NCBI GenBank assembly: GCA_030150505.1
Contig: JASLFS010000020.1
Coordinates: 1-18,194, forward strand
Direction of reading: 5' to 3'
Source of the DNA: Vitreoscilla sp.
GTDB lineage: Bacteria > Pseudomonadota > Gammaproteobacteria > Burkholderiales > Neisseriaceae
Length of the DNA: 18,194 nucleotides
Below are positions 8,838-14,959 of the stretch, piece after piece (position 1 is the first letter of the stretch; the number at the start of each line of letters is the position of its first letter). Under the pieces are notes generated by a model. It ran no database searches and was not told the DNA's origin. It saw nothing but the letters and a program-made list of their open reading frames with translations. Both the position numbers and the translations under genes were made by a program.

Positions 8838-9905
8838 TTATTTTGCTGCATGAATCGTTGCGCCAACGGCATCAACATTTTCAGCTGCCTGATTAATGGC
8901 TTGTAATTGCTTAAATTGTTTTTCTGCTTCTTTTTTAAACATTCGGCGCAAGCGAGAGATACCAACATCATGCTGATATAAGAATTCATGCGAACGTGCT
9001 TCAGGTGCTAAATGCTCAAGAATAATTCGATCTTGCTCAAGCACATCCCAATGCAATTTTTCTAAATGATTGCGATACAAGAATCGCCATGCATCTCGCT
9101 TCCAACCTTCCACTTGGCGGCAACGCCAGAAAAACACCCGAGTATTTTTTTCATCAATTGGCGTAGCAAAACCGACAATCCAAAACGAACCACCAGGGCC
9201 AAACTGTTTTTTATAAGGAATAGATAATCGCAACCATGCAGAACCTGTTTGACCATATTCCACCCAGTCAAAGTTAACACCTGTTTGATTGTTTTTTTCA
9301 AAGATAAAACCATGCTCTGTCATGCGATGGCTCATTTCAGCAGAGCGATCTCCTTCTGACATAGAATGAGAACTTGAATGTAAATATGTACCGTGCATTG
9401 GATCCATAACATTATCAACTGCATATTGATAATTAACTTTCCAATCAGCCATGCAAAGAAAACTGCTCCATTGTTCACTTTCCAATTGCTCTGGCAACAC
9501 CAATTCATCAGGCTCTTGATTAGCATCCACGCCAAACCACAAGAAAATAGCGCCGTGCTTTTCAATTGCATGATAATGTTTAACGCATTTCACACCGGTC
9601 ATCGGACAACTGTTTACGGCTGGCACATCTTCAACAACGCCATCAAATCGCACTTCAACGCCGTGATACCAACAAGCAACACGATTGCCTAAATTCCACC
9701 CCAACGACAAACGAGCGCCACGATGCGGACAACGATCTTCCAATGCATGAACTTGGCCTTGCTCATCACGCCAAACAACAATATTTTCACCCAAACGGGT
9801 AATGCCAACTGGACTATTAGCAACTTCCCAACTTGCCAATACTGGGTGCCATAAGTTACGTAAACCCAATTCTAAATATTCGGCTGAATTCTCAAACTTT
9901 CTCAT
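8838..9905 (-). CDS. Rieske non-heme iron ring-hydroxylating oxygenase, alpha subunit
   Basis: 355 residues. The Rieske [2Fe-2S] site is Cys59-x-His61 and Cys78-x2-His81. The mononuclear iron site is Asp168-x2-His171-x4-His176 (NVMDPMHGTYLH), with Asp292 in LEQDRIILEHL as the likely carboxylate ligand. Asp168 is the expected electron-transfer bridge between subunits. No beta-subunit gene is present, and the length and motifs fit the alpha-only group that includes vanillate and phthalate oxygenases, probably a trimer. AAGGAG precedes the ATG. It works with the ferredoxin and reductase of the same operon as a three-component enzyme, adding O2 to an aromatic ring or removing a methyl group. The nearby SDR and extradiol dioxygenase favour ring dihydroxylation. 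Confidence 0.95.
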   Translation of the reverse strand: MRKFENSAEYLELGLRNLWHPVLASWEVANSPVGITRLGENIVVWRDEQGQVHALEDRCPHRGARLSLGWNLGNRVACWYHGVEVRFDGVVEDVPAVNSCPMTGVKCVKHYHAIEKHGAIFLWFGVDANQEPDELVLPEQLESEQWSSFLCMADWKVNYQYAVDNVMDPMHGTYLHSSSHSMSEGDRSAEMSHRMTEHGFIFEKNNQTGVNFDWVEYGQTGSAWLRLSIPYKKQFGPGGSFWIVGFATPIDEKNTRVFFWRCRQVEGWKRDAWRFLYRNHLEKLHWDVLEQDRIILEHLAPEARSHEFLYQHDVGISRLRRMFKKEAEKQFKQLQAINQAAENVDAVGATIHAAK

Positions 9906-9930
9906 GACTTTCTCCTTAATCTTGTTTGTA

Positions 9931-10230
9931 TTAGTAGCCTAATCGTGCCAATTCATTGCTGAGGTTATCAACGGTAAATGCTTCACCGCCTTCAAGTAAC
10001 ATGCCTTGTTCGTTCAAAGCACTAACAACCTCTTCAATTTCTTCTGCACCACCAGCAAATGCTTTAATTAAGCAATCAACAAGATTAAGTTCATATTCAG
10101 ATGGTTCATGAGAGCGATGCTGCCATACGATATGCTCGACTTCCCCTGGTATTTGAATATTATTCAAACCAGCTTCTGGGTTGGGCTTATTCTCTAACCA
10201 AGTTTTGAGTTTAGGATTATAAGATGTCAT
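9931..10230 (-). CDS. Small conserved protein with recombinase-like helix-turn-helix
   Basis: 99 residues from the ATG at 10230, which has GAGGAG just upstream; a longer frame to 10344 runs into the ferredoxin gene and is not used. The C-terminal half (YELNLVDCLIKAF to the final ARLGY) is acidic and helical. It resembles short proteins annotated elsewhere as recombinase-like helix-turn-helix domain proteins, often beside Rieske oxygenases. The N-terminal half holds the motif VEHIVWQHRSHEPSEYE. It sits between ferredoxin and oxygenase, so it is co-produced with them. It may be an accessory or assembly factor, a small oxygenase-associated subunit, or a regulator; none is shown by the sequence. 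Confidence 0.87.
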   Translation of the reverse strand: MTSYNPKLKTWLENKPNPEAGLNNIQIPGEVEHIVWQHRSHEPSEYELNLVDCLIKAFAGGAEEIEEVVSALNEQGMLLEGGEAFTVDNLSNELARLGY

Positions 10231-10264
10231 GATTTCTCCTCTGTTTAATTGAAATTTATTATTA

Positions 10265-10576
10265 TTATTTTGTAGTAGCGATGAAAATCTCTGAACCTTC
10301 AACTTTAATCGGATAAGTACATAAATTACGGCAACCTGGGCCACTTTCTAATGTACCCGTCTCAATATCGAAAATAGCTTCATGCAAAGGGCATTCAACA
10401 GTACCATCTTCAATAAAGCCTTCTGTTAATAATGCATAAGCATGAGGACAAACATTCTCAATCGCAAAATACTTAGAATTAACTTCAAAAACACCAATCT
10501 TAGCGCCATCGACTTCAATGGCCTTTGGCATATCTTCATTGATTTCTGACGTCTGACCAACAGATACCCAATTCAT
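10265..10576 (-). CDS. Rieske [2Fe-2S] ferredoxin
   Basis: 103 residues, the usual size of BphF/CarAc-type ferredoxins. The cluster ligands are Cys43-x-His45 (CPHAYALL) and Cys62-x2-His65 (CPLHEAIFD). It would carry single electrons from the FAD reductase to the oxygenase in the cytoplasm. It is the first gene of the operon. A purine-rich AAAAGGAGAG lies before the ATG at 10576, and a promoter and possible operator lie in the 144-bp spacer to the divergent regulator. Confidence 0.94.
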   Translation of the reverse strand: MNWVSVGQTSEINEDMPKAIEVDGAKIGVFEVNSKYFAIENVCPHAYALLTEGFIEDGTVECPLHEAIFDIETGTLESGPGCRNLCTYPIKVEGSEIFIATTK

Positions 10577-10628
10577 ACTTGCTCTCCTTTTCTCTTTATC
10601 TTTGGCTAAATAATGCTTTTCTTTATTT

Positions 10629-10644
10629 GTTTTATATACAAAAC
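10629..10644. promoter_or_regulatory. Imperfect palindrome, candidate IclR operator
   Basis: GTTTTATATACAAAAC is a 16-bp inverted repeat with one mismatched pair. Its right half, ATACAAAAC, recurs at 10655-10663, 19 bp further on. It overlaps the candidate -10 element of the minus-strand operon and lies upstream of the regulator gene, a good position for an IclR-family operator. IclR sites vary between proteins, so the sequence alone cannot confirm binding. Confidence 0.45.
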
Positions 10645-10660
10645 ATTATTTACAATACAA
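10631..10660 (-). promoter_or_regulatory. Candidate promoter of the ring-degradation operon
   Basis: On the minus strand TTGTAT (10660-10655) and TATAAA (10636-10631) are 18 bp apart; TATATA two bases upstream gives a 16-bp spacing. It lies about 55 nt before the ferredoxin start. The -10 element is inside the palindrome at 10629-10644, so a bound regulator could block or recruit polymerase. Confidence 0.45.
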
Positions 10661-10676
10661 AACTTTAATGTAGAAT
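10649..10676 (+). promoter_or_regulatory. Candidate promoter of the IclR regulator gene
   Basis: TTTACA (10649-10654) and TAGAAT (10671-10676) are 16 bp apart and about 45 nt before the regulator ATG. The -35 region overlaps that of the divergent operon promoter, so the two promoters may compete and be controlled together. Confidence 0.5.
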
Positions 10677-10720
10677 AGAATCTCATAACATTTCTGTCAA
10701 GATATTAAGAGCAAAAAACA

Positions 10721-11497
10721 ATGGAAAATAATGATATAGATAAATACCTTGTTCCAGGCTTACTTCGTGGATTAAAAATCCTAGAGAGCTTTACGCCTGA
10801 AAATAAGGAAATGAATTTAAGCCAAATTGCTGAATTACTCGATATTAACCGCTCCAGTGCATTCAGGTTAGTACAAACACTTGAGTACGCTGGATTTCTA
10901 AAGAAAACACCCCATAAAACATATTCATTAGATGTGAAAGTTTTACATTTGGGCTATAACGTACTTTCAGCCATGGCAGTACCTGATCGGGCAATGCCAA
11001 TTATGCAAAGATTGCGAGATGAAACAGGAATGGCTGTTCATTTATCAATTTTAGAAAATACTGATATTTTATACATTAACAATGTACAAGCACTCGGTGC
11101 TTTTACCTCAAATATCCGCATTGGAACCCGTTGGCCAGCTTACGCAACTGTCATTGGTCAATTGCTATTAACCAGCCTAAGTGATGAGGAGATTCAACAG
11201 CGTTTTGAGCAACTACCAGAGTGGACAAAATTTTCAGATTCGACGGCAACTAATATTCAAGAACTATTAGAAAAAGTATCAATTGCACGAGAAAGTAAAT
11301 ATCTCATTAGCTGGAAAAAATTTCGACCTGACATGATTGCATGCGCAGCCCCCATTCTGAATCAACAATGTCAAACCATACAATATGCTCTATCAATCAG
11401 CTGCCCTGCTACGAATGTATCTGAAGCTGAATTTGAAAAAGACATTGTTCCCAAAATCATTCAAGCTGCTAATGAAATTTCTTTACTCACATATTGA
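10721..11497 (+). CDS. IclR-family transcriptional regulator
   Basis: 258 residues, normal for the family. The N-terminal winged helix (about residues 14-65) includes GLKILESF, LSQIAELLDINRSSAFRLVQTLE and the wing GFLKKTPHKTYSLD. The C-terminal effector-binding domain (about 85-255) contains IGTRWPAYATVIGQLLL and the CAAPILN motif, close to the usual G(R)-P-hALG and aAPhh patterns. It is transcribed divergently from the operon with a 144-bp shared promoter region, the standard layout for local control. It most likely binds the substrate or an intermediate and controls the operon and itself; activator or repressor cannot be told. Its ribosome binding site (AAGAG) is weak. Confidence 0.94.
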   Translation: MENNDIDKYLVPGLLRGLKILESFTPENKEMNLSQIAELLDINRSSAFRLVQTLEYAGFLKKTPHKTYSLDVKVLHLGYNVLSAMAVPDRAMPIMQRLRDETGMAVHLSILENTDILYINNVQALGAFTSNIRIGTRWPAYATVIGQLLLTSLSDEEIQQRFEQLPEWTKFSDSTATNIQELLEKVSIARESKYLISWKKFRPDMIACAAPILNQQCQTIQYALSISCPATNVSEAEFEKDIVPKIIQAANEISLLTY

Positions 11498-11604
11498 AGC
11501 TTTTTAGCCCAAACCAGCAGGTTTCATGTATTTATGAATCCAATTGGGCACTTTTATCTTCATTAACTGAAGATAAGAAATATTGCTATTAATCCATGCT
11601 AAAT

Positions 11605-11698
11605 TAATAAAAAAATGCCAGTTCCCATAAAAGGAACTGGCGCAACACACACATCAAGGATCTCAACATACATACTAAAACACAGTACATATTATGAT
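11605..11698 (-). ncRNA. Candidate minus-strand small RNA
   Basis: On the minus strand TTGCTA (11734-11729) and TACTAT (11710-11705) are 18 bp apart, and a strong terminator ends about 90 nt later. There is no gene on this strand between them, so the terminator has no other obvious user. The predicted transcript has a mostly unpaired 5' part rich in U and G. The promoter match is only moderate, and no known RNA family is recognised. Confidence 0.3.
11617..11641 (-). terminator. Rho-independent terminator, minus strand, without an assigned gene
   Basis: GCCAGTTCC and GGAACTGGC form a perfect 9-bp stem with a 7-nt loop. On the minus strand it is followed by ATTTTTTTATT; on the plus strand it is followed by GCAACACAC. 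It therefore works leftwards, away from the neighbouring plus-strand genes. Confidence 0.75.
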
Positions 11699-11998
11699 AA
11701 TAGCATAGTAGTACAAGTGCACTAAAAATAGCAATAACTTTTTTTATTATTTTTAATAAAATTATTGCATCCGAAACACATCATCAATAAATTATTTATA
11801 CAATTAATAACTTAATAATAAAAATATCAGTAAATTATTTGCAACTTAAATTGGCAAAATGGCGAATTTCTTATCATCTATTTGTTTCATTGTGCTGCCA
11901 AGATGAAACCATAAAGTTAAAAATTTATTCCAATTTAAAAAGAATTTAAAAAAACAAATACTTTAATAAAAAAGCAACAAAACCACTGTATTTTACTA

Positions 11999-12026
11999 TT
12001 ACTTTGTCATTTAATTGTTATATAAT
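11999..12026 (+). promoter_or_regulatory. Candidate promoter of the carbonic anhydrase gene
   Basis: A perfect -10 element TATAAT lies at 12021-12026, with TTACTT at 11999-12004, 16 bp upstream. A start near 12033 would give a leader of about 25 nt to the ATG at 12057 and would exclude a TTG start at 12015. Confidence 0.5.
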
Positions 12027-12056
12027 TCATTATTTCCTAATAGAATATTAACAACA

Positions 12057-12623
12057 ATGTCTATAAGAACATGGCAAGATTCGTTACAAATTTTAAAACA
12101 CGGTAACCAGCAATTTTTAAACCAAAAAAGATGCCAAACTGAGCATCAAGTAGATGATTTACAGAAACTAGAAGATGGACAAAATCCATATGCCATCATT
12201 CTTTGTTGTTCGGATTCTCGAGTATCTCCTGATATTATTTTTAACCAGCCATTAGGGAACTTATTTGTTATTCAAAATGCTGGAAATGTCTGTGATACTT
12301 CGGTTTTAGGCAGCATTCAGTACTCTTTAAAGCACTTAGGAACGCCATTAGTTGTCATTCTTGGGCATAGTTTATGTGGTGCAGTGAGTGCTGCACATAA
12401 GCACCAAGAGGTTCATGGTCCATTAAAATGTATTATTGACCTCATTGATGAACACGTTTTAACAAATAGCATTGAAGACTCCATCCAAAATCACGCCAAA
12501 AAAACCGCAGAGCAAGTACGAGATGTATTAGCGCCTTATGAATCACAGCTATCACAAGCAGTTCGTGTTATATCAGCTTATTACGATATTGGCAGTGGCG
12601 AAATCTCTTGGCTCGATGAATAA
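12057..12623 (+). CDS. Beta-class carbonic anhydrase
   Basis: 188 residues from the ATG at 12057. It hydrates CO2 to bicarbonate in the cytoplasm. The zinc site is complete: Cys51, Asp53 and Arg55 in CCSDSR, then His104 and Cys107 in GHSLCGA. It is shorter than many proteobacterial enzymes of this class (about 210-230) but has the whole core. The frame is open from a TTG at 12015, which I reject because the -10 box lies inside that extension. The ribosome binding site is poor. It stands alone on the plus strand with its own promoter, and a hairpin follows, so it does not seem part of the ring-degradation unit. Confidence 0.92.
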   Translation: MSIRTWQDSLQILKHGNQQFLNQKRCQTEHQVDDLQKLEDGQNPYAIILCCSDSRVSPDIIFNQPLGNLFVIQNAGNVCDTSVLGSIQYSLKHLGTPLVVILGHSLCGAVSAAHKHQEVHGPLKCIIDLIDEHVLTNSIEDSIQNHAKKTAEQVRDVLAPYESQLSQAVRVISAYYDIGSGEISWLDE

Positions 12624-12681
12624 CACCATTGCCCCATCAACAATTCATGTTGCTAAGATTATTCTCATTCCATCAACCAAT

Positions 12682-12700
12682 ACCCTGCTTCTAGCAGGGT
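12682..12700 (+). terminator. Probable terminator after the carbonic anhydrase gene
   Basis: ACCCTGCT and AGCAGGGT form a perfect 8-bp stem with loop TCT, 59 nt after the stop. The following TATTAAGTT is only partly T-rich, so termination may be imperfect. The AT-rich flanks also allow weak use from the minus strand. Confidence 0.5.
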
Positions 12701-12830
12701 TATTAAGTTGGTAATCAATACAACCATCATCCCACTAAAACAAGGCTCCCTGAAAGCATTGATAATAGCTAAATAACCTGTTTTTTGTTCTAATGATTCA
12801 TTTTAATAACCTGAAATTGCCTATCTGGCA

Positions 12831-13472
12831 TTAGTGGCTGCTATAAATCAATTCTACTGAATCGTGCTCTAAGAAAGCGTTTGGATACAATAACTCCCCT
12901 TTCAAACCCACAATATTGGCCTTGGTCCATTTTAAATCAGCTTTAAAAACATCAGGTAAACCGCTTTCAATAATCGTTGTGCAATATCGAGGAAAATCAT
13001 AACGCTCATTAAGCACAAAAGGCTTTCCTATTTCTGCCTGGACAGATTCTACCAACGTATTTTTATCATTTTTCTTAAGCGTTTCTATCCGATAAACTGC
13101 CCAACTTAGCGCCAAACGTGGTTGAACAAATTCGTCTAACGTTGACACAATAACTTGATTTTCTTGGTTAGGATTATCATCAGTTGTCGCATGCGTAATC
13201 ATCACTTGTGGAAAAACTTGCGTAATCACACCTATATGAGAAAACTCACTTCCACTTAATTGTTTAATCAACTGGCTTTCATACCCAGTACCCGCCCTCA
13301 CAATTAAATCACCCACTTCAAAATTCTGATGAATGCTTTCCGAAACAGGTATCGCTAATGTCTCTTCTTGCTTCTCAAACGAAATCATCTCATACACATA
13401 AAAAAAGAACCCCATCAATACAATAAGGGTTCCGATTTTAAGCAACGGTTTAATTATAATCTTACTTTCCAC
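12831..13472 (-). CDS. YiiX-like permuted papain-fold protein, membrane anchored
   Basis: 213 residues. A hydrophobic helix near residues 9-28 would anchor it in the inner membrane with the rest in the periplasm. The core fits the YiiX/YebB group of the NlpC/P60 superfamily: GDLIVRAGTGYESQLI near 54-69, the catalytic-type His79 in FSHIGVI, and Cys164 in DFPRYCTTII. The His-before-Cys order is that of circularly permuted members. It would be a peptidase, amidase or lipid-modifying hydrolase; the substrate is unknown. It starts with GTG at 13472, inside the end of the lipoprotein gene (19-bp overlap), so translation is probably coupled. An ATG at 13415 would remove much of the anchor helix and is less likely. 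Confidence 0.82.
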   Translation of the reverse strand: MESKIIIKPLLKIGTLIVLMGFFFYVYEMISFEKQEETLAIPVSESIHQNFEVGDLIVRAGTGYESQLIKQLSGSEFSHIGVITQVFPQVMITHATTDDNPNQENQVIVSTLDEFVQPRLALSWAVYRIETLKKNDKNTLVESVQAEIGKPFVLNERYDFPRYCTTIIESGLPDVFKADLKWTKANIVGLKGELLYPNAFLEHDSVELIYSSH

Positions 13473-13861
13473 TTGCTATCGCTCTTAATCAATCGAATGC
13501 GATCGGTTTCACTTCTTGATCCATCATTCTTAAAAACAGTCTCAACAATAACCACGCCTTCGCCATTAGGCTCATCAATATTAGATTCTTTTACAGAAAC
13601 CGATTTCACACCACCACGCTGCTCTGCTGTCTCTTTTGTTTTCTGTGCAGCAGATTTCACTTTTCCGCTTAACATTTCTGTCACACCAGCCTTTTCTTTT
13701 TCTTCAGCTGATAAATAAATCATTGAAATCATCTTATCAGCATTGCCTTTATAGCTCGCTTCAATGAAATCCGTAGCAACATTCTCAGGCTTACCACCAG
13801 AACATGCGCTTAAAGTTAAACCCAATACCACCGCGCCAATCAAACCCATTATTTTCTTCAT
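13454..13861 (-). CDS. Lipoprotein with DUF4878-like (NTF2-like) domain
   Basis: 135 residues. The N-terminus has a lipoprotein signal: MKKIMGLIGAVVLG, then LTLSAC with the lipidated Cys at residue 20, followed by SGG, so it should be processed by signal peptidase II. The rest (ENVATDFIEASYKGNADKM at the start, SDSKWKVRL at the end) has the layout of small NTF2-like DUF4878 lipoproteins: an N-terminal helix, a middle helical part rich in Lys and Glu, and closing strands. I chose the second of two consecutive ATGs because AAGGA lies 5 nt before it. It overlaps the YiiX-like gene, suggesting a common job at the cell envelope, which is not defined. Confidence 0.87.
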   Translation of the reverse strand: MKKIMGLIGAVVLGLTLSACSGGKPENVATDFIEASYKGNADKMISMIYLSAEEKEKAGVTEMLSGKVKSAAQKTKETAEQRGGVKSVSVKESNIDEPNGEGVVIVETVFKNDGSRSETDRIRLIKSDSKWKVRL

Positions 13862-13949
13862 CATATTCCTTTTATCTATCTATAAGCATATTGAATCTAT
13901 GATATTAATATATCCAGAATATGAATGGAACCTATTTTATTTCAAATAA

Positions 13950-14240
13950 CTATTTTTTTATCATTTTTATATTCATCAGCCAATAAGAATTCTGCTTTAT
14001 TAACCTACCCTCATTATCAAAAAACAATGATGCCATTAATGCTTTAGATGAATGTACTAAAAGCAATTTCAAATACAAATCTTTCTTTAATTTACCGCCA
14101 TTACACATCAGATCACCCACAACGAATAACCATATAACATAAAAGTACTTTACAAAATCAAAACATACCATTATCATAATAAATGAAATAATTAACTTAT
14201 ATTTCAATCCCATTATGTATGTAGTTATTTCTAACGACAT
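13950..14240 (-). CDS. Doubtful small membrane protein
   Basis: An open frame of 96 codons. It has a GGGAG ribosome binding site 8-10 nt before the ATG, a long hydrophobic part (residues about 14-45, with many Ile, Phe, Met and Val) and a basic C-terminus. I do not recognise it. Against it, the region is very AT-rich, the binding site is part of the stem of an opposite-strand terminator, and a plus-strand small RNA may overlap its 5' end. Residue use (KALMASLFFDNEGRLIK) looks protein-like, so it is kept with low confidence. Confidence 0.3.
   Translation of the reverse strand: MSLEITTYIMGLKYKLIISFIMIMVCFDFVKYFYVIWLFVVGDLMCNGGKLKKDLYLKLLLVHSSKALMASLFFDNEGRLIKQNSYWLMNIKMIKK
14149..14177 (+). 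promoter_or_regulatory. Candidate plus-strand promoter
   Basis: TTTACA (14149-14154) and TATCAT (14172-14177) are exactly 17 bp apart. It points towards the strong plus-strand terminator at 14255-14274, about 75 nt beyond a start near 14184. No plus-strand gene lies between. Confidence 0.4.
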
Positions 14241-14281
14241 CAGTAAATTCTCCCGCCCTCCTGATCAGGAGGGCTTTTTTT
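14184..14281 (+). ncRNA. Candidate plus-strand small RNA
   Basis: A predicted transcript of about 95-100 nt between the promoter at 14149-14177 and the terminator at 14255-14281. The body is AU-rich, and the end is a GC-rich hairpin with a U-tract, a common form for Hfq-dependent RNAs. It would be antisense to the start of the doubtful small membrane ORF. No known family is recognised. Confidence 0.33.
14255..14281 (+). terminator. Strong rho-independent terminator, plus strand
   Basis: GCCCTCCTGATCAGGAGGGC is a perfect 20-bp palindrome (8-bp GC-rich stem with a GATC loop, or longer) followed by TTTTTTT. The T-run is only on the plus-strand side. No plus-strand gene upstream explains it. Confidence 0.8.
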
Positions 14282-14419
14282 ATTCATCAAAACCCAATGC
14301 CAATTTCGCAATCTTAAATAAGCTAAAAAAATAGCCCTTTTTTTTTTAACTTTTGAGTGAACTTTTTTAAAGAAAATCAATCACAAGATATAGCTCATCA
14401 TCTTAATGAGCCACTTTAT

Positions 14420-14438
14420 TGTAATGATTTTCATTTTT
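14420..14438. promoter_or_regulatory. Fur-box-like palindrome
   Basis: The core AATGATTTTCATT (14423-14435) is a 5-3-5 inverted repeat. Against the classical 19-bp E. coli Fur box, the 19 bases match at 13 positions, including both TCATT-type arms. In AT-rich DNA such matches also arise by chance. No iron-uptake gene is adjacent. Confidence 0.35.
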
Positions 14439-14439
14439 T

Positions 14440-14485
14440 ATACCTGCTATTTTCTAAACCAATCGAAAACTGCAGGTATTTTTTT
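14440..14485 (+). terminator. Rho-independent terminator with extended stem, plus strand
   Basis: ATACCTGC (14440-14447) pairs perfectly with GCAGGTAT (14472-14479). Inside, TTTTC (14450-14454) pairs with GAAAA (14465-14469) across a 2x2 internal loop. A run of seven T follows on the plus strand. Confidence 0.65.
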
Positions 14486-14583
14486 GTGCTAAAAAATTAA
14501 AATCAAGTACACAAACTATTAATACTTCAATGTAATAACCATCTACAACAAGAAAAAAGATAATTCTTTAGAGGCAAAAAAAA

Positions 14584-14604
14584 GCCCACGCAATAACGTG
14601 AGCC
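14584..14604 (-). terminator. Terminator of the small secreted protein gene
   Basis: On the minus strand GCTCACG and CGTGGGC pair with one G-U pair around the loop TTATTG and are followed by TTTTTTTT. It lies 26 nt after the stop of the small secreted protein gene and closes that unit. Confidence 0.75.
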
Positions 14605-14629
14605 ATATCTATCAGCAACAATTCAATAT

Positions 14630-14959
14630 CTATTTTTCAGAATAGCCAACTTCGCTTTGATGGCAAATAGCATCATCTCTTTTACAAAAAATACTATTCT
14701 TACCACGTTTTTCATCGCAGGCTTCAGCAACTTGTTTTCTTGCCGCTTTCTCACTAACACCAGCCTCGGCATAAACATCCATAAAAGGTTTTAAAACGCA
14801 GATATAAACCACTGGTCGATGATAATACTCATTACCACGTGAATGGCCGTTACCATTTCCAGAATAAATAATCACATTGCCATTAATAATATCTCGAGCG
14901 TAGCTTGAGGTTGAAATAAAACCAAGACAAAGAATGAATAATAATATAATTTTTTTCAT
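14630..14959 (-). CDS. Small secreted four-cysteine protein of unknown function
   Basis: 109 residues. Residues 1-21 form a signal peptide (MKKIILLFILCLGF, then a likely cut after SYA). The mature protein of about 88 residues has four Cys (54, 81, 92, 99), which could make two disulfides in the periplasm, and a helical stretch GVSEKAARKQVAEACDEKR. I do not recognise a named family. It is a single-gene unit: AAGAG lies 7 nt before the ATG, its own terminator follows, and the upstream leader contains another terminator that may control it. Being alone with a structured leader suggests response to a specific signal, perhaps an envelope or metal stress; this is inference. Confidence 0.75.
   Translation of the reverse strand: MKKIILLFILCLGFISTSSYARDIINGNVIIYSGNGNGHSRGNEYYHRPVVYICVLKPFMDVYAEAGVSEKAARKQVAEACDEKRGKNSIFCKRDDAICHQSEVGYSEK

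Larger units (their letters stand above)
11498..12014. other. AT-rich spacer between regulator and carbonic anhydrase
   Basis: About 517 bp with no convincing gene on either strand. It holds one strong hairpin (11617-11641) oriented as a minus-strand terminator, a possible minus-strand promoter around 11705-11734, and long A/T runs from about 11735 to 12000. No U-tract terminator was seen for the regulator on the plus strand. Confidence 0.6.
14392..14485 (+). ncRNA. Candidate plus-strand structured small RNA
   Basis: A 6-bp hairpin (14393-14398 with 14406-14411) is followed by an AU-rich single-stranded part, then a two-part terminator hairpin and U7. The total is about 95 nt. The architecture is that of many Hfq-binding RNAs. 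A convincing promoter directly upstream was not found, and the Fur-like site lies inside this stretch rather than before it, so limits are uncertain. Confidence 0.3.
14282..14583. other. AT-rich spacer with structured elements
   Basis: About 300 bp without a convincing gene. It contains a hairpin GCTCAT/ATGAGC (14393-14411), a Fur-box-like palindrome (14423-14435), and a long hairpin with U-tract (14440-14485), all readable as parts of one plus-strand transcript. The stretch after 14486 shows nothing. Confidence 0.55.

Noticed and set aside
8828..8989. N-terminal extension of the operon's first SDR
   Set aside because: This part is inside the oxygenase gene in another frame; the SDR fold begins right after the ATG at 8827.
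9062..9571. Two minus-strand open frames within the oxygenase gene
   Set aside because: They are out-of-frame readings of the oxygenase coding strand; the oxygenase frame holds all iron-ligand motifs.
9931..10344. Longer form of the small helix-turn-helix protein
   Set aside because: The added N-terminus overlaps the ferredoxin gene, while the ATG at 10230 has a strong GAGGAG site.
12743..12754. AGGCTCCCTGAA, resembling Neisseriaceae DNA uptake sequence dialects
   Set aside because: It is a single copy with a mismatch to every dialect I know, and no other copy was noticed in 18 kb, so it does not support a Neisseriaceae origin.
12772..12813. Direct repeat AATAACCTG, two copies 33 bp apart
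   Set aside because: Short, AT-rich, two copies only, and not tied to a promoter or mobile element; probably chance.
13368..13718. Plus-strand open frame of 116 codons
   Set aside because: It is antisense to the overlapping YiiX-like and lipoprotein genes, whose motifs are clear, and has low-complexity residue use.
14320..14352. GCTA...TAGC followed by a long T-run, as a plus-strand terminator
   Set aside because: The stem is only four to five weak pairs with an all-A loop; the T-run alone is not enough.
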